64,000 nucleotides of DNA from JAAOIF01 sp965217125 (GTDB lineage Bacteria > Pseudomonadota > Gammaproteobacteria > PS1 > Pseudothioglobaceae): contig OZ244244.1 of the NCBI GenBank assembly GCA_965217125.1, forward strand, positions 620,001 to 684,000, in the 5' to 3' direction. The position numbers and the translations under genes were made by a program. This document shows positions 24,157 through 31,902 of the stretch, piece by piece. How positions within the stretch are numbered: position 1 is the stretch's first letter; each line of letters starts with the position of its first letter. The notes below the pieces were generated by a model, which was given only the letters and a program-made list of their open reading frames with translations, had not been told where the DNA came from and made no database searches.

Positions 24157-26073
24157 ATGTCAGAATTATATTTTAGTTATGGAAGGGGTGGGAGTTTTAC
24201 TTCTGTGGAGTTAGCTAATAAAAAAAATGGATACTCCAACCCAATAAGAGAGTTAATGCAAAATAGTTTAGATGCTTCAAGAGAGGCTAATGTTAAATGT
24301 GAAGTTGATATTTATATTGAAGCCATTAAAAAATCTGATATTCCAAATATTAACGATTATGAACAAGCATTAGAGAATTCAATCAAGCGGTTAAAGTCAA
24401 GGGATGGTTATACATCCGGTAATAAACAAATAGTTGATAGCATAAAAAAAGAATTAAGAAAAGACAGTATAGATATTCTAATGTTTGTTGATAACGGAAC
24501 AGGAATGAAGCAATCTAAACTAGAAAATTTATTGGATGGAATAAGTAGTCATGCCGATGAAAGTGCTGGTGGTTCTTATGGGGTTGGACATCTTTCTAGT
24601 TATTATCTATCATCATTAAGGTATGTCCTATATGCGACCAAACATAAAGATAAAGAAAATATTGAGAGTTTATTTACAGGATCCTCTATTTTGGCTGGAC
24701 ACGAAGATGAAAAATCGGAAAGAGGCAGTAAAGGCAGAATAATAGTAGAAATACTAGGAAGCGAAGCAAACCCAAAGTTTAAATATCCAACAACATTCCC
24801 AGAGTTTATTCAGTTAAAGATGGATAAATTAAAATCTACTGGCTCTATGGTTGCCATTTTAGGATTAAACGAAAGATGGGGTGATGATGCAGAATATGCC
24901 ATTGCCAGTAATTTTTTTCACGCCATTTCTTATGACGGACTTGAAGTTAATATTCATCAAAATAACGAATTAACTAAAATTGATAATGAAAAGTTAGAAA
25001 GTTTATTGTACTCAAGGAAAGATAAAAGGAATGCAAAAGACGCCATATTGTCAGGGAAAAACTTTTATCAAGCATACCAAACAATTCAAAACTCTCAAAA
25101 CGCTATAAAATTAAATAATGGAGATAAAATTTATATTTACAACACCAATAAAATAGACTCATCATCTTGTATATGTTTAGTTAGAAATGGTATGTTAATT
25201 GCTCGTCATGATAATATGCCGTCAAACGATATAAACAATCTTCGCCAAAATGAAGATTTTGAACCTTTTATGGTTGTTATAGATGTAGACAAGGACGATG
25301 CCAAAAATCTTCTTAGGCTCGTTAGAAATGCTGAAAATACATCTCATGATAAGTTAATAAATAAAAAAGAAACTCCTCTTGATGACAAAGAAAATATAAA
25401 AAACTTATTTAAAGAATTGAGTGAAAAAATTAAATATTTTTTAAATAAAAGAGATAGAAAAGGTTTTGATTTACCGTTTTTTGAAATGCCAAATAAAGCA
25501 AAAACAAAAGGAAATAGTCCAAAGACAAACGGACAAAATGAAAAAGCAAGAACTAAAAAAACAAGACCACCTAGACCGCCAAAAGTTTGTGAAATTTGCA
25601 ACGAGAATCCTTGTATTTGTGTTTGTCCTAAATGTGGTAAGAAGCCTTGTGTTTGCGAAACTCCGCCACCTAAACCTAAAAAGAACCCAGAAATTAATTT
25701 ACACCAATTAGAATCAAATAGTGCAATGCGCTATATAGATAAGGGAATAAATTTTGAAATTAGAATGAAAATTAAACCAACTAAACAACTTGATAAAAAA
25801 GACCGTGTTTATTTTTCTATTGCTGTATCAGAAGATAACGACAATAATACAAGAGGTAGTTTTGTAGAATTTATAAGTTTATCTGTAAACGATGAAGAAG
25901 TTCCTAAAGAAGATTTTGTTAGAGATAATAAGCAAATTAAATTGGGAAAATTAAATAATGAAAAATATTACAACATCATTGCTAAAGTTAAAAAACCTGA
26001 TGGGTTTAATGATATAAAAGTAGCACTAGAGCCAAATTTGGGCTTAAAAAAAACTAACGAAGAGCTGGAGTAG
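24157..26073 (+). CDS. GHKL (Hsp90-like) ATPase with Cys-rich linker
   Basis: The 638-residue protein carries a Bergerat ATP fold. The N box is RELMQNSLDASREA (Glu32, Asn36, Asp39), the G1 box is VDNGTGMK (Asp112, Gly114, Gly116) and the G2 box is GGSYGVGHLSS (about 138-148). The central part (150-430) is unrecognised. Residues about 478-503 form a cluster VCEICNENPCICVCPKCGKK, with several more cysteines, between Pro/Lys-rich linkers, probably metal-binding. A final beta-rich domain (515-638) follows. The ATG at 24157 has a GGGAG site; an upstream ATG at 24130 overlaps the previous gene. It is likely the motor or switch of the defence operon. MORC, Hsp90 and MutL are distant relatives only. 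Confidence 0.72.
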   Translation: MSELYFSYGRGGSFTSVELANKKNGYSNPIRELMQNSLDASREANVKCEVDIYIEAIKKSDIPNINDYEQALENSIKRLKSRDGYTSGNKQIVDSIKKELRKDSIDILMFVDNGTGMKQSKLENLLDGISSHADESAGGSYGVGHLSSYYLSSLRYVLYATKHKDKENIESLFTGSSILAGHEDEKSERGSKGRIIVEILGSEANPKFKYPTTFPEFIQLKMDKLKSTGSMVAILGLNERWGDDAEYAIASNFFHAISYDGLEVNIHQNNELTKIDNEKLESLLYSRKDKRNAKDAILSGKNFYQAYQTIQNSQNAIKLNNGDKIYIYNTNKIDSSSCICLVRNGMLIARHDNMPSNDINNLRQNEDFEPFMVVIDVDKDDAKNLLRLVRNAENTSHDKLINKKETPLDDKENIKNLFKELSEKIKYFLNKRDRKGFDLPFFEMPNKAKTKGNSPKTNGQNEKARTKKTRPPRPPKVCEICNENPCICVCPKCGKKPCVCETPPPKPKKNPEINLHQLESNSAMRYIDKGINFEIRMKIKPTKQLDKKDRVYFSIAVSEDNDNNTRGSFVEFISLSVNDEEVPKEDFVRDNKQIKLGKLNNEKYYNIIAKVKKPDGFNDIKVALEPNLGLKKTNEELE

Positions 26074-26076
26074 CCT

Positions 26077-26937
26077 ATGTCTAATGAACTAATGCTGGAT
26101 TTTCCAGTTTTAAAAAACAAAACAGGTGACTTCTTAGAAGAGGTTATTTATTCAGTTGAATCTGATTATAGTAACAATAAATTAAAGATAACACATACTT
26201 TAGTTGGGCAGTCATTTATTAGAGGGTTACTAATAACAGAAAAAGCATTTTTTTCAGTTTCACTGTATTTTAAAGACAGTAAGGAGCGTCAAAACTTTAA
26301 TCTTTCTTATGGTGGGGATGTAAACGAAAACAAATTAATTGCAGTTCAAGATATAGATGTGAATTTTTCATACGCTCCAGAAATCACCCCTAATATCATC
26401 ATATTGGAAGATACGAATATAATAGTAAATAAAGAATCAGGGTTAACTGATTTTTGGGAGTTAGGGGAAAAATTGAATATTCCTAAATATACAAGAATAG
26501 CGTCTTGTGGGATTTTAGAACATAGTAGTGGAGATGTGCGTAAATTAATCAGTCCAATAATAGATGATAAACTCCAGAATGGCGCTATGGGGGTTAAAGT
26601 TTCAATAAACGCTAATGAAAGTGATAGAGCTGTTACAGTGAAATGTGCAAAAAATGTTTATGACATTCTAAGTAGGGTAAATTACGGAACAAAAGAACAT
26701 CATAAAAATTCAGAAGATAGCTTTAAATTATCTATCATATCTCAAATTTTATGCGCTATGTATGCAAAAATAAAGTATGAAATAAAAGATGGCGAGGTAA
26801 CTAATAGCGGACTATTAGCACATTTAGAAGAATTGAAGAATAAAACAGGAGAGGACTGGAACGATGATGATTTTAATCCAAGTCTTGCCTCTACAAAAAT
26901 GTTTCCTTATATAACTGAGTTTAAAAGAGGTGAGTAA
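26077..26937 (+). CDS. Unrecognised protein of the defence operon (third gene)
   Basis: This protein of 286 residues is not recognised. Residues 1-120 are rich in predicted beta strands (LKITHTLVGQSFIRGLLIT, FFSVSLYFKD) and resemble a small barrel or immunoglobulin-like fold. The C-terminal half is mostly helical (FKLSIISQILCAMYAKIKYE). No catalytic motif, signal peptide or membrane helix is evident. It starts 3 bases after the GHKL ATPase gene and its stop overlaps the next start by one base. It must be part of the same functional unit, perhaps as a structural or sensing subunit. Confidence 0.6.
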   Translation: MSNELMLDFPVLKNKTGDFLEEVIYSVESDYSNNKLKITHTLVGQSFIRGLLITEKAFFSVSLYFKDSKERQNFNLSYGGDVNENKLIAVQDIDVNFSYAPEITPNIIILEDTNIIVNKESGLTDFWELGEKLNIPKYTRIASCGILEHSSGDVRKLISPIIDDKLQNGAMGVKVSINANESDRAVTVKCAKNVYDILSRVNYGTKEHHKNSEDSFKLSIISQILCAMYAKIKYEIKDGEVTNSGLLAHLEELKNKTGEDWNDDDFNPSLASTKMFPYITEFKRGE

Positions 26938-27800
26938 TGATTAATTACGAAAGAATTGATGAGAGTATTTGGATTAATTTTGGAAAAAACCTTTCTCAAG
27001 AGGGTAAAGATAAAATAGTTATAGATGAACAAATAGAATTTTTACAAGTTTGTAGAAGTGGGAAGACTGATTTTTTAAATTATTTACAAGAAAAATTATT
27101 GAATGATGAAGAGGCAATTATTGGCGGGAAAAATGTATTGTTTGACCATAAATTTACCGAAGCAGAATTTAGATTTCCACCTAAAGATACACAGAAAATA
27201 ATTTGGGACACTTTTAGTAAGATAGACAGAGAAAATATGACTCTATGTGGTTTTTGGGGTAATATTATCATTGATATGATAAAAAAGAATTGTATTAAAC
27301 CTGATTATCTAGCTTCTAATTTAAATGGCGTTAATGAAACAGGAGTCTATATGCTTGACAGCGTCATCGCTTCCGATGATGGAAAAAAAATAGATTATTA
27401 TGTTCGTAGAATTTTAAGGTCTATGGGGTGTCCTCCAGCTGGACGAGGGCCAAGAATTATTTTTAATGATTTTTATTTGGGTAAGGCTTACTGGCGTTGG
27501 AATTGGGCAAATAAAATGTCAAATGAAATTGATTTAAATTTCGATGAAATATTAAACACACTTGATGAAAAAGGATATACGGAGTTTTCTGAGGCAATGT
27601 GGAGTGGGAATAGTTATATAAGCCAAACCAATACACTTGGCGGTCTTTTATTATTCTTAAACAAAAACCCTGAAACATTAGTTAAAAATATAAAAAAAAT
27701 TATCAAGACAATCTCATATTTAAGCGCTTGGAAAGCAATCGAGACTCAATCACCAGAACTAAACAAGCAAGAAATAGAAATAATAGCAAATAGTCTATAA
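26937..27800 (+). CDS. Unrecognised protein of the defence operon (fourth gene)
   Basis: The 287-residue protein has no recognised catalytic site. The conserved-looking core is RRILRSMGCPPAGRGPRIIF, then NDFYLGKAYWRWNWANKM (about residues 160-197). It faintly recalls the DUF6339-type proteins found near defence genes; that is a memory-level impression, not a match. The N-terminal 90 residues are charged and helical. It lies between the third gene (1-base overlap) and the DUF262-HNH gene (10-base gap). Neighbouring genes give the only clue to its role. Confidence 0.58.
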   Translation: MINYERIDESIWINFGKNLSQEGKDKIVIDEQIEFLQVCRSGKTDFLNYLQEKLLNDEEAIIGGKNVLFDHKFTEAEFRFPPKDTQKIIWDTFSKIDRENMTLCGFWGNIIIDMIKKNCIKPDYLASNLNGVNETGVYMLDSVIASDDGKKIDYYVRRILRSMGCPPAGRGPRIIFNDFYLGKAYWRWNWANKMSNEIDLNFDEILNTLDEKGYTEFSEAMWSGNSYISQTNTLGGLLLFLNKNPETLVKNIKKIIKTISYLSAWKAIETQSPELNKQEIEIIANSL

Positions 27801-27810
27801 AGGAGTAGTT

Positions 27811-29043
27811 ATGAAAACAAATATTAAAACATGGAATTTAAGTACTGTTAGCAGAAGACAAGCAAGAATCAATCCACAGCCACAATACCAAAGAACAGGC
27901 GTTTGGTCGGATAAGAAAAATCAGTTATTGATAGATACGATTTTGCGAGGTTATGATATTCCTAAAATTTATCTTACCTTTAGTAGTGATAAGAATTATG
28001 AACATGAGGTTATTGATGGGCAGCAGCGATTAAAGGCAATTTGGAATTTTTATAACAATAATTATGCCTTGGGTAATGAGTCAATAGATCTGCCAATTGG
28101 GGATTTTTCAGGAAAAAAATATAAAGATTTGCCAAGCGATATTCAGGATGAATTAGATTTATATGAACTATCTATTGTGATTATTGAACAATCTACTGAT
28201 ATAGAAGTTAGAGATTTATTTTTAAGGTTACAAGAAGGGGTGGCACTCAATCACCCAGAAAAACGCAATGCTATGGTTGGTAATATGCGTAATTTTATTG
28301 CTGAATTGACATTACATAAGGTTTTTCAATGTGTACCAAGTGCTGATAAAAGGTTTAAATATGCTGATTGGTTGGCACATATTGTTTGTTTGGAATTAGC
28401 AGGTGGAGCAACGGATATTAAAGCCAAGAATTTAAAAGAAATGTATCAGAATCATCAAAATTTTGATATAAATTCACCAGTAGCCAAAAGTATCAAAAAA
28501 ATACTTAATTATATTTATGATTCATTTGAAGAGGCGATACCAGAGTTGAGCGTTCAATGGGGTTTTATTGATTTTTATTTACTAATATCTTTACTTACAA
28601 AAGAATATATTTTAAAAAATCAAAATCAAGGATTTGCTTCTTTTTATATTGGTTTTGAACAAGAGAGAAGAAGCGTTGAAGACCCTGCCGAACTAATAGA
28701 ACAAAAAGATATTTGGGCTAAAGATTTGTTTGATTATATTGAAGCATTTAAAGCAGGTGGTGTGCGTAAAAATATAGAAACACGCAATAGAGTTTATACG
28801 AATAAATTATTTAGAGAGATTTTGAATTTAGCAACTAAGGATAACAAAAGATTATTTGATAAAAATCAAAAAACTGTTATTTGGCGTAGAGATAATAAGG
28901 AATGCCAGCAGTGTAGTTGCGAGGTTGAATTTAAAGATATGCATGCTGATCATATAATGCCTCATTCAAAAGGTGGACAAACAACAGTAGAAAATGGTCA
29001 AACATTATGCGCTAAATGCAATCTATCTAAAGGGAGTAAATGA
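27811..29043 (+). CDS. DUF262-HNH nuclease (GmrSD/SspE-like)
   Basis: The 410-residue protein has an N-terminal DUF262 (ParB/GmrS-like) domain. The NTP-binding motif is VIDGQQRLKAIWNFY (Asp69 to Arg73), preceded by PQYQRTGVWSDKKNQLLIDT. The C-terminal HNH endonuclease (about 360-410) has CQQC, MHADHIMPHSKGGQ, NGQTLC and AKCNLSKGSK, giving two CxxC zinc pairs and the His catalytic core. DUF262 with HNH is the design of SspE and GmrSD, which attack modified or unmodified phage DNA using nucleotide hydrolysis. An AAAGGAG site precedes the ATG. It ends the operon and is the likely effector. Confidence 0.85.
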   Translation: MKTNIKTWNLSTVSRRQARINPQPQYQRTGVWSDKKNQLLIDTILRGYDIPKIYLTFSSDKNYEHEVIDGQQRLKAIWNFYNNNYALGNESIDLPIGDFSGKKYKDLPSDIQDELDLYELSIVIIEQSTDIEVRDLFLRLQEGVALNHPEKRNAMVGNMRNFIAELTLHKVFQCVPSADKRFKYADWLAHIVCLELAGGATDIKAKNLKEMYQNHQNFDINSPVAKSIKKILNYIYDSFEEAIPELSVQWGFIDFYLLISLLTKEYILKNQNQGFASFYIGFEQERRSVEDPAELIEQKDIWAKDLFDYIEAFKAGGVRKNIETRNRVYTNKLFREILNLATKDNKRLFDKNQKTVIWRRDNKECQQCSCEVEFKDMHADHIMPHSKGGQTTVENGQTLCAKCNLSKGSK

Positions 29044-29052
29044 GTTTTAAAA

Positions 29053-29088
29053 ATACTAACCACCAAACCACCAACATAAAAACCCACT
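29053..29088 (+). repeat. Degenerate copy of the ldt 5' end
   Basis: ATACTAACCACCAAACCACC then AACATAAAAACCCACTCC resembles the first 30 bases of the ldt copy at 29812 (ATGCTAACCACCAACATC, then AAAACCCAAACTC). It begins 10 bases after the stop of the DUF262-HNH gene. The start codon is lost. Confidence 0.45.
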
Positions 29089-29132
29089 CCTTAAAACAAA
29101 AATCAAAACAAATAAAATTAAACCAAATTTAT

Positions 29133-29189
29133 TAATAAAAATCCAAGTTGGTCTTTCTGGTAATTCGTTTTGAAACAGTAGTATAATAT
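29133..29189 (+). promoter_or_regulatory. Promoter block of vapBC, duplicated at 29901
   Basis: This 57-base block, starting TAATAAAAATCCAAGTTGGT, contains a consensus -10 TATAAT at 29182-29187 and ends about 30 bases before the vapB start. Nearly the same block precedes the next toxin-antitoxin module. No good -35 box is visible, which suggests activation or an extended -10. Confidence 0.6.
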
Positions 29190-29216
29190 GTATAAAATAC
29201 TTAACTTGTGCATACG

Positions 29217-29408
29217 ATGAGAACAACCTTAAATTTACCAGAAAAGCTTATTAATGAGGCGATGTTATTGAGCAATTTACCCACTAAAACTGCGGTGATT
29301 ATTGCTGCGTTAGATGGTTTGGTGCGTCAATCAAAACTATCAGATATTAAAAACTATGGCAGCAAGGTTGATATAGATTTTGACTTGCAAGCTTCGCGCA
29401 AAAGATAG
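29217..29408 (+). CDS. VapB-type antitoxin
   Basis: The ATG at 29217 gives a 63-residue antitoxin of ribbon-helix-helix type. The DNA-binding strand is MRTTLNLPEKLINEAMLLSN, then LPTKTAVIIAALDGLVRQSK, followed by a toxin-binding tail with IDFDLQASRKR. A GTG three codons earlier is possible but adds nothing conserved. It overlaps the PIN toxin start by one base (TAGTG). The gene has its own promoter block at 29133-29189. Confidence 0.82.
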   Translation: MRTTLNLPEKLINEAMLLSNLPTKTAVIIAALDGLVRQSKLSDIKNYGSKVDIDFDLQASRKR

Positions 29409-29791
29409 TGGTTTTAGTTGATTCATCGGTTTGGATTGCGTATTTTAGGCACAATACTTATAAAAATGATATTGCTTATTTGATTGATGAAAATTTATTA
29501 GTAACCAATCAATTGATTTTGGCAGAGTTAATACCCTCACTCAAAATACACAACCAGTTAAAACTCATTAAAATGTTGCAGCAGATTAAGCGATTATCCT
29601 TAGATATAGATTGGCAAGATATTAATGAGATGAAAATCAAGTGTTTGAAAAATGGCATATTAGGTATTGGTATAGTGGATATGATGATTGCTCAAAATGC
29701 AAGCCATCATCAGGCAGTTATTTTTTCAGAAGATAAGCATTTTTCTCATTTACAAAAAGTGCTTAATATATCCTTGTATGAGGCGTTGTGA
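29408..29791 (+). CDS. vapC: VapC-type PIN toxin
   Basis: The 127-residue protein starts at a GTG and shows the full PIN pattern: VLVDSSVWIAYFRHN (Asp4), LAELIPSLK (Glu40 region), GIGIVDMMIAQNA (Asp near 96) and VIFSEDKHFSHL (Asp near 113). VapC toxins cut initiator tRNA or the sarcin-ricin loop. The GTG overlaps the antitoxin stop, so it is translated by coupling. A copy of the ldt 5' end follows 20 bases after its stop. Confidence 0.88.
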   Translation: MVLVDSSVWIAYFRHNTYKNDIAYLIDENLLVTNQLILAELIPSLKIHNQLKLIKMLQQIKRLSLDIDWQDINEMKIKCLKNGILGIGIVDMMIAQNASHHQAVIFSEDKHFSHLQKVLNISLYEAL

Positions 29792-29811
29792 GATTTTTCT
29801 TTTGCTAACAA

Positions 29812-29928
29812 ATGCTAACCACCAACATCAAAACCCAAACTCTAAGCCATCAAGGCAAAAGCTACTCAATCAGCACGGCAAAAAATGGTGTGGCTAAGGT
29901 TAATAAAAATCCAAGTTGGTCTTTCTGA
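29812..29928 (+). pseudogene. 5' fragment of ldt (L,D-transpeptidase)
   Basis: The first 27 codons read MLTTNIKTQTLSHQGKSYSI, then STAKNGV. This nearly repeats the start of the intact gene at 31456 (MISINIKTQTLSHQGKSYSI, then STAKNGV). At about 29899 it switches into the vapBC-like promoter block and stops 11 codons later. It is an untranslated or useless fragment left beside an inserted module. Confidence 0.85.
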
Positions 29929-29956
29929 CAATTTATTTTAAAACAGTAGTATAATA
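29901..29956 (+). promoter_or_regulatory. Second copy of the toxin-antitoxin promoter block
   Basis: The first 27 bases are identical to those of the 29133 block; the rest has a few changes. The -10 TATAAT is at 29950-29955. The antitoxin ATG follows 33 bases later. The two modules driven by these blocks encode unrelated antitoxins, so the promoter was duplicated separately from the genes. Confidence 0.6.
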
Positions 29957-29988
29957 AACCAGCCTCAACCAGTCTAACACAATTTATT

Positions 29989-30228
29989 ATGCTAAATATC
30001 CAATCTAATCAATTAAAAACGCACTTTTCAGAGGTTTTGAGAAAGGTAGAGGTGGGTGAGGAATTTTTAATCACTAAGCACAAAAAAGCAGTAGCCAAGT
30101 TAGTGCCTATTGTTGATGATAATCAAGTTAATGATGCTAAAGAAGCCGTGATGGCGATTAAAAAATTGCGGTTGTTGAATTTAACCCAAGATGAGCTCAG
30201 CCAATATAGACAGACAGGGCGGCGTTAA
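29989..30228 (+). CDS. Phd/YefM antitoxin
   Basis: The 79-residue protein is a standard Phd/YefM antitoxin. MLNIQSNQLKTHFSEVLRKV and EVGEEFLITKHKKAVAKLVP form the DNA-binding dimer. The tail (about residues 45-79, KLRLLNLTQDELSQYRQTGR) binds the toxin. It overlaps the PIN toxin by one base. It is unrelated in sequence to the VapB 600 bases upstream, although both share a promoter block. Confidence 0.88.
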   Translation: MLNIQSNQLKTHFSEVLRKVEVGEEFLITKHKKAVAKLVPIVDDNQVNDAKEAVMAIKKLRLLNLTQDELSQYRQTGRR

Positions 30229-30635
30229 TGTTTGTGCTAGATTGCTCAGTTGCGCTGGCTTGGTGTTTGACTGATGAACAAAGCGACTATGCGGATAAAG
30301 TATTAGGCTTACTAACTCAACAACAAGCCATTGTGCCAAATTTATGGCATTTAGAGGTGATGAATGTATTGTTAATGGCGCAAAAAAGAGGGCGAGTTAC
30401 TGAACAAAGTGTTGCTATTATTTTGCAAACACTAAATACAGCTAATATCATTACTCATAAGCGAGATGTTGCCATTAGCGACATGGACTTTGTATCTTTT
30501 GCTAAACAATATCAACTAACCAGTTATGATGCAAGTTATTTGTATTTAGCTAAAATAGAAAAAATCCCTTTAGCAACGTTAGATAAAAAATTAACTAAAA
30601 TTGCTAAAGATATGGATTTATTTTTGTCAGTATGA
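30228..30635 (+). CDS. PIN-domain toxin (VapC-like)
   Basis: This 135-residue PIN toxin has MFVLDCSVALAWCLTDEQ (Asp5), NLWHLEVMNVLLMAQKRG (Glu near 45), LTSYDASYLYLAKIEKIP (Asp near 104) and LATLDKKLTKIAKD (Asp near 122). It resembles the VapC subgroup that pairs with Phd antitoxins. Its stop overlaps a new copy of the ldt start codon at 30632. All four acidic positions are present, so the module is probably active. Confidence 0.88.
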   Translation: MFVLDCSVALAWCLTDEQSDYADKVLGLLTQQQAIVPNLWHLEVMNVLLMAQKRGRVTEQSVAIILQTLNTANIITHKRDVAISDMDFVSFAKQYQLTSYDASYLYLAKIEKIPLATLDKKLTKIAKDMDLFLSV

Positions 30636-30681
30636 TAACCATCAACATCAAAACCCAAACTCTAGGGCATCAAGGTAAAAC
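30632..30681 (+). pseudogene. Short 5' fragment of ldt
   Basis: About 50 bases from ATGATAACCATCAACATC to CATCAAGGTAAAAC copy the first 16 codons of ldt with a few changes. The ATG overlaps the stop of the preceding toxin gene. After this the sequence diverges into the higBA promoter region. Confidence 0.75.
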
Positions 30682-30743
30682 TAACTTTTTTGGGCATTGC
30701 CCATAAAATCAAATAATACCACTTTTAAATTTATATTTTTTAT

Positions 30744-30762
30744 AGTTATCATTTTGATAACT
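30744..30762. promoter_or_regulatory. Operator of the higBA module
   Basis: AGTTATC and GATAACT are perfect 7-base arms around ATTTT, 17 bases before the higB start. A weaker ATGGTATCAT lies between. A site of this form at this position is expected for autorepression by HigA. Confidence 0.6.
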
Positions 30763-30779
30763 TATGGTATCATACTTAG

Positions 30780-31079
30780 ATGAGAATTATTGCAAAAAGT
30801 ACTTTAAAAGCATTTTATCAACAACCTAATTACCGAGAAAGTCAGTTCCAATTAGAGGCATGGCATTATGAAATGTCTAAATCTGTGTTTAATAATGCCA
30901 ATGAAGTAAAAGCCAAATATCGTAATGCAAGTATTGTAGGGGATAACAAAATTGTATTTAATATTTGCGGTAATAAATATCGTCTGATTGTTAAAATTAA
31001 CTATTTTGCAGGCGTTATTTTTATTAAATTTATTGGCACGCATAAGTTATATGACAAAATAAATATCAAGGAGTTATGA
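30780..31079 (+). CDS. higB: HigB-type mRNA interferase toxin
   Basis: The 99-residue toxin belongs to the HigB/RelE-like ribosome-dependent RNases. MRIIAKSTLKAFYQQPNY starts it, with AKYRNASIVGDNKIVFNICG in the middle. NKYRLIVKINYFAGVIFIKF and IGTHKLYDKI form the conserved C-terminal strands with the catalytic Arg/His/Tyr group. The toxin precedes the antitoxin, which is the reversed order typical of hig loci. It overlaps higA by 4 bases. Confidence 0.9.
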   Translation: MRIIAKSTLKAFYQQPNYRESQFQLEAWHYEMSKSVFNNANEVKAKYRNASIVGDNKIVFNICGNKYRLIVKINYFAGVIFIKFIGTHKLYDKINIKEL

Positions 31080-31450
31080 TGAATATACAAGCAATTTACA
31101 ATAAAGCGGATTACCAAAAAGCTTTAAAAAAAGTTGAGGAATTGATGGATGCGAAGCCTGATACAAAAGAATTTGATGCTTTGAATGTTTTAAGTATTTT
31201 GGTGGAAAATTTTGAGAATACTCATTATAAAATCAATTTGCCAGACCCTATTGAGGCGATTAAATTTAGAATGTCAGAGCAAAACCTCAAGCAAAAAGAT
31301 TTAGTTGCGATGATTGGTAGTAAATCTAGGGTTTCGCAAACATTGAATAAAAAAAGAAAACTAACATTGCCCATCATTAGAAAGCTGCACCGAGATCTTA
31401 ATATTCCGTTTGAGAATTTGATTGCTAATTATGAAATAAGGACTGAATAA
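31076..31450 (+). CDS. higA: HigA-type antitoxin (XRE helix-turn-helix)
   Basis: The 124-residue antitoxin has an N-terminal toxin-binding part and a C-terminal helix-turn-helix (IKFRMSEQNLKQKDLVAMIG, then SKSRVSQTLNKKRKLTLPII). Two adjacent ATGs can start it. The first overlaps the higB stop. The second, at 31079, has better spacing from the AAGGAG site. HigA should bind the inverted repeat at 30744-30762 and repress its own operon. It ends 5 bases before the ldt start codon. Confidence 0.9.
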   Translation: MMNIQAIYNKADYQKALKKVEELMDAKPDTKEFDALNVLSILVENFENTHYKINLPDPIEAIKFRMSEQNLKQKDLVAMIGSKSRVSQTLNKKRKLTLPIIRKLHRDLNIPFENLIANYEIRTE

Positions 31451-31455
31451 GTCGT

Positions 31456-31902
31456 ATGATTAGCATCAACATCAAAACTCAAACCCTAAGCCATCAAGGC
31501 AAAAGCTACTCAATCAGCACGGCAAAAAATGGGGTGGGTGAAGTAGAGGGGTCGTTTTGCACGCCGACTGGGGAGTTTCGTATTGACTCGATGATTGGTG
31601 CGGGGTTGAGTACTGGGGCAGTTTTGGTGGGTAGGGTGGCGACAGGTGAGATTTATTCGCAAAGTTTGGCGGACAAATATCCTGATAGAGATTGGATATT
31701 GAGCCGTATTCTTTGGTTAGATGGGGTGCAGGCGCATAATCAAAATACTAAGGAGCGTTATATCTACATTCACGGTATGCCTGATGAGGCTAAGTTAGGT
31801 GTGGCGAATTCAAAGGGCTGTATTTGTATGCACAATGATGATGTAATTGCCTTGTTTGAGGGCGTTCAGATAGGCGAAGATGTTGTTATAATGGAATCAT
31901 GA
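31456..31902 (+). CDS. L,D-transpeptidase (YkuD domain), no leader
   Basis: The 148-residue protein consists almost entirely of a YkuD domain. The catalytic signature is YIYIHGMPDE, then LGVANSKGCICMHNDDVIAL, containing the nucleophile cysteine (SKGCICM) and histidine. GEFRIDSMIG is the substrate-loop region. These enzymes cross-link peptidoglycan or anchor lipoproteins, but no signal peptide is seen, so export is unexplained. Its 5' end is duplicated at 30632 and 29812, and faintly at 29053. The stop overlaps the rhodanese start by 4 bases. AmpG and NagZ downstream support a cell-wall context. Confidence 0.85.
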   Translation: MISINIKTQTLSHQGKSYSISTAKNGVGEVEGSFCTPTGEFRIDSMIGAGLSTGAVLVGRVATGEIYSQSLADKYPDRDWILSRILWLDGVQAHNQNTKERYIYIHGMPDEAKLGVANSKGCICMHNDDVIALFEGVQIGEDVVIMES

